A DNA stretch of 64,000 nt from the NCBI RefSeq assembly GCF_039525805.1, contig NZ_BAAAHZ010000015.1; one strand, given 5' to 3'. Both the position numbers and the translations under genes were made by a program. Positions 58,014 to 64,000 of the stretch are shown piece after piece (the stretch's first letter is position 1; each line of letters starts with the position of its first letter). Under the pieces are notes generated by a model that saw nothing but the letters and a program-made list of their open reading frames with translations, was not told the DNA's origin and searched no databases. The stretch comes from Dietzia natronolimnaea. Lineage in GTDB: Bacteria; Actinomycetota; Actinomycetes; Mycobacteriales; Mycobacteriaceae.

Positions 58014-59738
58014 TCAGGCGCCCCCCGCCATGACGGCGGCACGGGCCTCCCGCGCGGTGTCGCAGTCCAGTGCCAGCGCCGCCAACTCGCGGCACCGCTC
58101 GAGCGTCACCTCACCCAGCGCCGCGCCGACGAACGGCAGAGCCGCGGTGGCCACCGAGAGCGAGCTGACGCCCAGGCCCAGCAGCACGCAGGCGAGCTGC
58201 GGGTCCGCCGCCGCCTCGCCGCACACCCCGACCGGGACCGTCCGCCCGCCCGGCGCCCGGGCCGCCGCCTCCGTGACCGACCGGATGAGCCGGAGCACCG
58301 CGGGCTGCCACGGGTCGGTGAGCGCGGCCAGATCGGAGGACATCCGGTCGGCGGCCATCACGTACTGGGTGAGGTCGTTGGTGCCGATCGACAGGAAGTC
58401 CACGTGGGGCAGGAAGCGGTCCACCGCCACGGCCACGGCGGGCACCTCGACCATGATCCCCGGGGTCAGTCCGCGGTCGCGGCAGCGGGCGGCGAAGTCC
58501 CGGGCCTCGTCGACCGTGGAGATCATGGGCGCCATCACCCACGGGGAGGAGTGCTGGCCGCCGACCCGCCGGCCGGCCTCGGCCAGGGCGTCCAGCTGGC
58601 GGTCGAGCAGCCCCCGGTCGATCAGGTCCACCCTGATGCCACGCACCCCGAGGGCGGGGTTGTCCTCCTCGGTCATCCCGGCGAACGCCAGCGGCTTGTC
58701 CGATCCCGCGTCGAGCGTGCGGGTGACCACCTTCGCGGTGGGGAAGGCGCCGAGGACGCGGGCGTACAGCTCGGCCTGCTCCTCGACGGACGGTTCGGTG
58801 GGGCGATCGAGGAACGCCAGCTCGGTGCGGAACAACCCGATCCCTCCGGCCGGCCCCGCCGCCGCGGTCTCGGCACCGGTGGCGTCCTGGACGTTGGCCA
58901 GCAGGCTCACCTCGTGACCGTCGGCCAGGACGGCGGGTCCGGTCCATCCGGCGGCCACGTCCCGCAACCGCCGGTCCGCTGCGGCGGCGTCGCGCGCCGA
59001 TCCCTCGTCGGGATCGACGGCCACCGTCCCGGCGCCGGCGTCGACGAGGACGAGCGCCCCGTCGGCCACCGCCGTGAGCCCCGCCGCGGCCACCACGCAG
59101 GGGATCCCCAGCTGGCGGGCGATGATCGCGGTGTGGGAGGTGGGGCCACCGTGTTCGATGACGATCCCCAGGACCATGGTCGGGTCGAGGCCCGCGGTGT
59201 CGGCGGGGGCGAGGTCGTCCGCCAGCAGCACGCCCGGCTCGTCGAACTCGGGGATCCCGGGCTCGGGCAGCCCACGCAGCTCGGCCACCACGCGGGCGCA
59301 GATGTCCCGTAGGTCCGTGACGCGCTCGGCCTGACGGCCGCCGACCTTGGTGAACATGGCAACGAACGTCTCCGTCGCCGCCATCGTGGCCGCCTCCACG
59401 CCCAGACCCTTCTTCAGCTCCTTGACCACGGCCTTGGCCCAACCGCGGTCGCGCGCGAGCACCGCGTTGGCGGCCAACACCTCGGCGCTCACCCCGGTGG
59501 CCAGCGCCGCCCTCTGGTCCAGCCGCCCCGCGACGGTGGTGGCCGCGGTGACGAAGCGCTCCCGGTCGAGTTCGAGCTGCTCCTCCCCCGGCGGCGGGCC
59601 GGCGGGTGCGCCGTCGGGTGCGGACTCCGTCGCGGCGGCCTGCTCGGCTCGACCCACCCACCGGGCGACGCCGTAGGCGAGGCCGGCCACGACGCCGGTG
59701 CCTCGGATGGTCGACCCGGTCTGCGTTACCTGCGACAT
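58014..59738 (-). CDS. ptsI: PTS enzyme I (phosphoenolpyruvate-protein phosphotransferase)
   Basis: The 574-residue protein has the EI order: N-terminal HPr-binding helices, phosphohistidine loop EHGGPTSHTAIIARQLGIP with His202, and the PEP-binding barrel with GGIGLFRTELAFLDR, DAGSDKPLAF, MAPMISTVDEARDF, DFLSIGTNDLTQYVMAADR and the catalytic Cys in VGVCGEAAADP. It takes phosphate from PEP and passes it to HPr, encoded at 63945. TAAGGAG lies 7 nt before the ATG at 59738. It is divergent from fruR with overlapping promoters. Confidence 0.95.
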   Translation of the reverse strand: MSQVTQTGSTIRGTGVVAGLAYGVARWVGRAEQAAATESAPDGAPAGPPPGEEQLELDRERFVTAATTVAGRLDQRAALATGVSAEVLAANAVLARDRGWAKAVVKELKKGLGVEAATMAATETFVAMFTKVGGRQAERVTDLRDICARVVAELRGLPEPGIPEFDEPGVLLADDLAPADTAGLDPTMVLGIVIEHGGPTSHTAIIARQLGIPCVVAAAGLTAVADGALVLVDAGAGTVAVDPDEGSARDAAAADRRLRDVAAGWTGPAVLADGHEVSLLANVQDATGAETAAAGPAGGIGLFRTELAFLDRPTEPSVEEQAELYARVLGAFPTAKVVTRTLDAGSDKPLAFAGMTEEDNPALGVRGIRVDLIDRGLLDRQLDALAEAGRRVGGQHSSPWVMAPMISTVDEARDFAARCRDRGLTPGIMVEVPAVAVAVDRFLPHVDFLSIGTNDLTQYVMAADRMSSDLAALTDPWQPAVLRLIRSVTEAAARAPGGRTVPVGVCGEAAADPQLACVLLGLGVSSLSVATAALPFVGAALGEVTLERCRELAALALDCDTAREARAAVMAGGA

Positions 59739-59796
59739 GGGGAGCTCCTTAACGGATCGGGCTCGTCGGCCCGGTGGTGCAGTGTGAATTGTGACG

Positions 59797-59841
59797 AGAA
59801 TAACTAATTTCGCTTGACTTTCCAACCGTATCGGGCAGAAT
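59797..59841. promoter_or_regulatory. Overlapping divergent promoters of ptsI and fruR
   Basis: Plus strand: TTGACT (59814-59819), 16-nt spacer, CAGAAT (59836-59841), reading toward fruR. Minus strand: TTGGAA (59825-59820), 17-nt spacer, TATTCT (59802-59797), reading toward ptsI. The two -35 boxes abut, so a regulator here (FruR is the candidate) would affect both units. The region is strikingly AT-rich for this genome. Confidence 0.6.
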
Positions 59842-59880
59842 CCAACATATTCGGTCACTTGGAGAAAGGTCGGGCCCCCG

Positions 59881-60660
59881 ATGTACGGCAGCGAACGGCG
59901 ACGACACATCACGGAGGTGCTGGCCGCATCCGGACGCGTCACCGTGGCCGATCTCGCATCCGGACTGGACGTCAGCCCGGAGACCATCCGCCGGGACCTG
60001 TCGCTGCTCGAGACCGAGGGGGTCCTCGAGCGCACGCACGGTGGGGCCGTCCCCGCCGTGCCGGGCGGGCGGGTCGAGCGGACCCTGGCCGCCCGCCGCG
60101 CCGAGAACGTGACCGCCAAGTCCGCGATCGCCCGCGCCGCGCTCGCGCTGCTCCCGGCCCCGGGCGGCAGCGTGCTGCTCGACGCGGGGTCCACGACCGC
60201 CTGCCTGGCCGAGGCGCTGGCGGAGCCGCTCGGAGAGGGGCACGGCCTGTCGCTCATCACCAACTCGGTCCCCGTCGCGGACGCCCTCCACCGCGCCGGG
60301 GCCACCCGGCTGCACCTCCTCGGCGGCGCCGTCCGCGGCCTGACCGGGGCCTGCGTGGGCGCCCCGGTGCTGCGGGCACTGGACACCATCCGCGTGGACG
60401 TCGCCTTCCTCGGCACCAACGGCCTGAACGTCGACCGGGGCCTGACCACCCAGGATCCCGACGAGGCCGCCGTCAAGACGGCCATGTGCGGCGCGGCGCG
60501 GCGGGTGGTGGTGCTCGCGGACTCCAGCAAGTTCGGCCACGAGTTCCTGGTCTCCTTCGCGGACCTGGACCGGGTCGACGTCCTGGTCACCGACCACCCG
60601 CCCACCGGCGCCCTCGCCGCCGCCCTCGGCGACCGTGGAATCGAGGTCGTGCTGCCATGA
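59881..60660 (+). CDS. fruR: DeoR-family regulator of fructose PTS genes
   Basis: The 259-residue protein has a DeoR helix-turn-helix (RRRHITEVLAASGRVTVADL, SPETIRRDLSLLETEGVLER, THGGAVP) and a DeoRC sugar-phosphate sensor domain with LLDAGSTTACLAEAL, LGTNGLNVDRGLTTQDPDEA and ADSSKFGHEFLVSFADL. It would sense fructose-1-phosphate or a related ester and control this locus. It is the first gene of fruR-fruK-fruA, with its stop overlapping the fruK start. GGAGAAAGG lies upstream of the ATG. Confidence 0.92.
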   Translation: MYGSERRRHITEVLAASGRVTVADLASGLDVSPETIRRDLSLLETEGVLERTHGGAVPAVPGGRVERTLAARRAENVTAKSAIARAALALLPAPGGSVLLDAGSTTACLAEALAEPLGEGHGLSLITNSVPVADALHRAGATRLHLLGGAVRGLTGACVGAPVLRALDTIRVDVAFLGTNGLNVDRGLTTQDPDEAAVKTAMCGAARRVVVLADSSKFGHEFLVSFADLDRVDVLVTDHPPTGALAAALGDRGIEVVLP

Positions 60661-61628
60661 TCGTCACCCTCACCATGAACCCGTCGGTGGACCGCTCGGC
60701 CTCGCTGGCCGCCCCGCTGACGCTCGGCGGGGTCAACCGCATCGCCGAGTCCCACGACTCCCCCGGCGGCAAGGGCGTCAACGTGGCCCGGGTCCTGGCC
60801 GCGGGCGGGATCGAGGCCACGGCGGTGTTCCCCGCCCCGCGCCACGACCCGTTCGTCACCATGTGCGCCGAGTCGGGGGTGCCCGCCACCGTGGTCCCCG
60901 CCGAGGGCCCGGTCCGGGTGAACCTCACCCTCGCCGACCCCGACGGCACCACCACCAAGATCAACGCCCCGGGGCCCGTCGCCACCGCCGAGATGCTCGA
61001 CCGGGTCCGCGCGGACGTGGCCGGGCTCGCGGGTCGGGCCACCTGGGTGGTCCTGAGCGGCTCGCTGCCGCGGGGCGTACCCGCCGGGTTCTACGCGGAC
61101 CTCGTCACCGAACTGCGCGGAGCGGGGGCCCGCCTCGCCGTCGACACCTCCGACGCGCCGCTGGCCGCACTCGCCGCGCGGTTCCCCTCCGCCGCTCCCG
61201 ACCTGGTCAAACCCAACGGCGAGGAGCTGGGCCAGCTGGCCGGGGTCGACGGCGTGGAGTTGGAGCGCCGCGCCGCGGACGGGGACCTGGCACCGGTCGT
61301 GGAGACCGCCCGGACGTTGCGCGCCACGGGAGTGGGGGCCGTCCTGGTCACCCTGGGTGGCGCCGGAGCGGTCCTGGTCGGCGGCGGTGATGACGACGAC
61401 GAGGCATGGTTCGCGACCACCCCGCCCGTCCGCGTGCGATCCACGGTCGGGGCCGGCGACTCCGCGCTCGCCGGATACCTCCTCGCCGACTCCCGGGGAG
61501 CCCCACCCGAGGAGCGACTCGCGTGGGCCGTCTGCCACGGCAGCGTGGCCGCCTCCCTCGCCGGCACCGGACTACCACTCGGACTCGACCCGGACTCGAT
61601 CCGGGCCACCGTCCGCCGACTCGACTGA
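60657..61628 (+). CDS. fruK: 1-Phosphofructokinase
   Basis: The 323-residue protein is a PfkB-family kinase: MIVTLTMNPSVDRS at the start, SPGGKGVNVARVLAAGG (signature 1) near 36, and STVGAGDSALAGYLL (signature 2, catalytic Asp) near 263. It makes fructose-1,6-bisphosphate from the fructose-1-phosphate delivered by the downstream PTS. An Asp-rich GDDDDEAW loop near 243 carries a GACGACGACGAG 12-mer. ATG overlaps the fruR TGA. Confidence 0.94.
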   Translation: MIVTLTMNPSVDRSASLAAPLTLGGVNRIAESHDSPGGKGVNVARVLAAGGIEATAVFPAPRHDPFVTMCAESGVPATVVPAEGPVRVNLTLADPDGTTTKINAPGPVATAEMLDRVRADVAGLAGRATWVVLSGSLPRGVPAGFYADLVTELRGAGARLAVDTSDAPLAALAARFPSAAPDLVKPNGEELGQLAGVDGVELERRAADGDLAPVVETARTLRATGVGAVLVTLGGAGAVLVGGGDDDDEAWFATTPPVRVRSTVGAGDSALAGYLLADSRGAPPEERLAWAVCHGSVAASLAGTGLPLGLDPDSIRATVRRLD

Positions 61629-61690
61629 TCCCGACCACACCACCGACGACCCCCGATCCAGAGACCCTTGAGAAGACACGGAGGAAGGCC

Positions 61691-63844
61691 ATGAGCCAAC
61701 CGATCATCGAGACCGCCACCGTGCGGCTCGACGCCGATCTCGGCAGCACCAAAGACGAGGTGATCCGGTCCCTGGCCGGGGCGCTCGTCGACGCGGGCCG
61801 CGCCGACGACCTCGACACGCTGGTGTCCGACCTGATGGCCCGCGAGGGCAAGGCGGCCACCGGGATGAAGGGCGGGATCGCGATCCCGCACTGCAAGTCC
61901 GAGGCCGTGGCCGAGCCCAGCCTGGGCTTCGCCCGCCTCGACCCGCCGGTGGACTTCGGAGCCAAGGACGGCCCGGCCGACCTGGTGCTCATGATCGGGG
62001 CCCCGGCCGGCGGCGGCAAGGAGCACCTCAAGATCCTGGCCACCCTCGCCCGCAACCTGGTGCGCTCGGAGTTCGTGGACGCGCTCCGTGCGGCCGCGAC
62101 CCCCGAGGACGCCGTCGCGGTGATCCAGGGGGTGCTCACCCCGGCGCCCGACGCCTCGTCGTCGTCGTCGACCACGGGCTCCGCGTCCGCCGCGACCACC
62201 GCGACGACCTCCGCGGCCACGTCCACCACCGCCGCGACCACCACCGCCGCGACCACCACCACGGTGGGCGGCACGGGCGGCGGACAACCCCTCCGCCTGG
62301 TCGCGGTGACCGCGTGCCCGACCGGCATCGCCCACACCTACATGGCCGCCGACTCCCTGGACCAGGAGGCCGCCAGGCGGGGAGTGGAACTGCAGGTGGA
62401 GACGCAGGGCTCGGCCGGGGCCACCCCGTTGGACCCCGCCGTGATCGAGGCCGCCGACGCGGTCATCTTCGCCACCGACGTCGGCGTGCGCGACCGCGGC
62501 CGGTTCGCGGGTAAGCCCGTCGTGGAGTACGGCGTCAAGAAGGCGATCGACTCCCCCGCACGGGTCCTCGACGAGGCGCTGGCCGCAGCCGGCGACCCCG
62601 ACGCCAAGCGCGTCTCGGCGGCGTCCGGATCGGGCGGCGACTCCTCCACCGGCGGGTCCGGCTCGGACGAGCACTGGGCCCGCGGGCTGCAGCGCGCGGT
62701 GATGACCGGCGTGTCCTACATGATCCCGTTCGTCGCCGCCGGCGGCCTGTTGCTGGCGCTGGGGTTCCTGTTCGCCGGGTACGACGTGGCGTTCGTCTGG
62801 CAGGAGGTGGCCACCGGGTTCACGTTGACCGACCTGCCCGGCCAGGTCTGGTACCTCGACGGCGAGATCGTCTCCGCCGGGACCGCCGGAGCCGAGATGC
62901 TCACCCACGCGGGCCTGCGGTTGTACATCGGCGCCGTGCTGTTCGCGATCGGCCAGGCCGCGATGGGATTCATGATCGCGGTCCTGTCCGGGTACATCGC
63001 CTACGGCCTCGCCGACCGCCCGGGCATCGCGCCGGGCTTCGTGGGCGGCGCCCTCTCGGCCACCCTCGGCGCCGGGTTCATCGGCGCGCTCGTCACCGGC
63101 ATCCTCGCCGGTTACCTGGTGCGGTGGATGACCACCTGGAAGACCCCGCGCTGGCTGTCCGGCCTCATGCCGGTGGTGCTGATCCCGCTGCTCGGATCGC
63201 TCGCGATCGGCCTGCTGATGTTCCTGCTGCTCGGCCGCCCGCTGGCCTCGCTGACCTCCGCCATGGAGTCGTGGCTGGGCGGGATGAGCGGGTCCTCGGT
63301 GATCCTGCTGGGCATCATCCTGGGGCTCATGATGTGCTTCGACCTCGGCGGACCGGTCAACAAGGCCGCGTACACCTTCGCCACCGCCGGCCTGGTCGCC
63401 GACAACCCGGCCTCGCTCCGCATCATGGCGGCCGTGATGGCCGCCGGTATGGTGCCGCCGCTGGCCATGGGACTGGCGACGGTCGTCCGCAAGCGCCTGT
63501 TCACCGAGGTCGAGCAGGAGAACGGTCGGGCCGCCTTCCTGTTGGGTGCCAGCTTCATCACCGAGGGCGCGATCCCGTTCGCCGCGGCCGACCCCGTCCG
63601 CGTGATCCCGTCCATGATGGCCGGTGGCGCGGTCACCGGAGCGCTCATCATGGCATTCTCGGTGGAGTCCTACGCTCCGCACGGCGGCCTGTTCGTGGTG
63701 TTCGCCATCAACCCGGTGTGGGGCTACCTGGTCGCCATCCTCGCGGGGATGCTGGTCTCGACCACCGCCGTGGTCCTGGCCAAGAGCGCCCGCCGCGATC
63801 CCGCCCCCGTCACGGCCCCGGCGCCCGCCACCGTGGCCGCCTGA
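61691..63844 (+). CDS. fruA: PTS fructose transporter, fused EIIABC
   Basis: The 717-residue protein contains an EIIA domain with phospho-His67 in IAIPHCKSEA, a linker rich in Ser/Thr/Ala (about 155-192), an EIIB domain with phospho-Cys209 in VAVTACPTGIAHTYMAAD, a second Gly/Ser linker (about 312-328), and an EIIC membrane domain with MTGVSYMIPFVAAGGLLLAL and FDLGGPVNKAAYTFATAG. It imports and phosphorylates fructose at C1. GGAGGAAGG precedes the ATG. The stop lies in a 16-bp triplicate repeat. Confidence 0.95.
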   Translation: MSQPIIETATVRLDADLGSTKDEVIRSLAGALVDAGRADDLDTLVSDLMAREGKAATGMKGGIAIPHCKSEAVAEPSLGFARLDPPVDFGAKDGPADLVLMIGAPAGGGKEHLKILATLARNLVRSEFVDALRAAATPEDAVAVIQGVLTPAPDASSSSSTTGSASAATTATTSAATSTTAATTTAATTTTVGGTGGGQPLRLVAVTACPTGIAHTYMAADSLDQEAARRGVELQVETQGSAGATPLDPAVIEAADAVIFATDVGVRDRGRFAGKPVVEYGVKKAIDSPARVLDEALAAAGDPDAKRVSAASGSGGDSSTGGSGSDEHWARGLQRAVMTGVSYMIPFVAAGGLLLALGFLFAGYDVAFVWQEVATGFTLTDLPGQVWYLDGEIVSAGTAGAEMLTHAGLRLYIGAVLFAIGQAAMGFMIAVLSGYIAYGLADRPGIAPGFVGGALSATLGAGFIGALVTGILAGYLVRWMTTWKTPRWLSGLMPVVLIPLLGSLAIGLLMFLLLGRPLASLTSAMESWLGGMSGSSVILLGIILGLMMCFDLGGPVNKAAYTFATAGLVADNPASLRIMAAVMAAGMVPPLAMGLATVVRKRLFTEVEQENGRAAFLLGASFITEGAIPFAAADPVRVIPSMMAGGAVTGALIMAFSVESYAPHGGLFVVFAINPVWGYLVAILAGMLVSTTAVVLAKSARRDPAPVTAPAPATVAA

Positions 63845-63880
63845 CCCGGTGGCCGCCTGACCCGGTGGCCGCCTGACCCC
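63833..63880 (+). repeat. Three 16-bp tandem units across the fruA stop codon
   Basis: GTGGCCGCCTGACCCG is present at 63833 and 63849 and, with one change, at 63865. The first unit includes the fruA stop (63842-63844). The TGAs at 63858-63860 and 63874-63876 fall in the other two frames, so every forward frame is closed within 32 nt. Confidence 0.9.
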
Positions 63881-63944
63881 ACCCGACCGGCTCGCCGGTT
63901 GATCAGCCCCCAGTTCCGCAGTTCACCAGTCACGAGGAGAGACC

Positions 63945-64000
63945 ATGCCCAACACGACCGTCATCGTGGGATCCGCCGAGGGCCTGCACGCCCGCCCGGC
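63945..64000 (+). CDS. ptsH: HPr phosphocarrier protein, 5' end only
   Basis: The first 18 codons read MPNTTVIVGSAEGLHARP, with the phosphorylatable His15 in the HPr motif GLHARP. HPr carries phosphate from EI to the EIIA domain of FruA. GAGGAGAGACC lies just before the ATG, and the gene follows fruA after 100 nt, so it is probably the last gene of the operon. The rest lies beyond the window. Confidence 0.92.
   Translation, partial: MPNTTVIVGSAEGLHARP

Noticed and set aside
58014..61538. A 1174-codon minus-strand frame continuing upstream of ptsI
   Set aside because: The part beyond 59738 is antisense to fruR and fruK, which have clear families; ptsI starts at 59738 with its own RBS.
62154..62276. 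Ser/Thr/Ala-rich stretch in fruA as a frameshift or sequencing error
   Set aside because: The frame stays open and the low-complexity stretch lies exactly between EIIA and EIIB, as expected for a flexible linker.
61091..63682. An 863-codon minus-strand frame opposite fruA
   Set aside because: It is the His/Gly/Arg-rich antisense of a highly GC-biased gene and shows no domain.

Overview
The window is high-GC actinobacterial chromosome (well above 65% G+C by eye), densely packed, with many 1-4 nt start/stop overlaps and frequent GTG starts. A trehalose-mycolyltransferase-like esterase with a His-Asn-Trp motif, an Rpf-type transglycosylase, an MmpL-type RND protein, a deazaflavin (F420)-type reductase, an IdeR/DtxR-like iron box and CRP/GlxR-like GTGA-N6-TCAC dyads together point to a mycolic-acid actinobacterium (Mycobacteriales). 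Dietzia or a close relative is my guess, not something the sequence proves. I see no rRNA, tRNA, insertion sequence, integrase, prophage or CRISPR array.

Layout. 1-720: 5' end of an acyl-CoA synthetase gene and a carboxymuconolactone-decarboxylase-like gene (minus). 786-4591: cobalamin riboswitch, a BtuF/BtuC/BtuD-like ABC importer and a PhnP-like metallo-hydrolase. 4588-7741: MmpL transporter and TetR regulator (minus), with a 17-bp palindrome at the promoter side. 7868-10975: sulfur/persulfide operon (MBL-rhodanese, rhodanese-DUF2892, TauE/SafE), with a CsoR-like palindrome filling the -35/-10 spacer. 11082-16433: DUF421 protein, Tat-exported partner plus GMC oxidoreductase, Ntn hydrolase and MpaB-family oxygenase. 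16567-17399: iron-box-controlled siderophore-interacting flavoprotein. 17504-20252: TrpXYZ-type ABC importer. 20342-28074: six minus-strand or divergent glycosyltransferases and a WcbI-family protein, a likely extracellular glycan locus. 28149-33890: AlkD-like protein, short endonuclease-V-like protein, lipase/esterase, F420-type reductase, patatin, glutaminase-STAS fusion, fasciclin lipoprotein.

34024-49799: FAD-Rieske oxidoreductase, MocR regulator divergent from an AlaA/AspC-like aminotransferase, mycolyltransferase-like esterase, glutathione peroxidase, MFS transporter, Rpf-like protein, alpha/beta hydrolase, SRPBCC protein, TspO-like membrane protein, a LysB-like protein with cysteine in place of serine, TetR/EamA divergent pair, SelO and a K+ channel. 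49997-57843: GltS-type symporter, two small membrane proteins, a possible minus-strand micro-operon, a STAND-LuxR regulator, a frameshifted remnant and an MprF/DUF2156-like protein. 58014-64000: fructose PTS locus: ptsI divergent from fruR-fruK-fruA-ptsH, with overlapping divergent promoters.

Three sequence-level patterns cut across genes. A 12-mer, GACGACGACGAG, occurs 15 times in several reading frames and on both strands. A 60-bp palindrome with a conserved loop occurs three times at gene 3' ends. Short tandem duplications repeatedly span or follow stop codons, in two cases leaving a TGA in all three frames.
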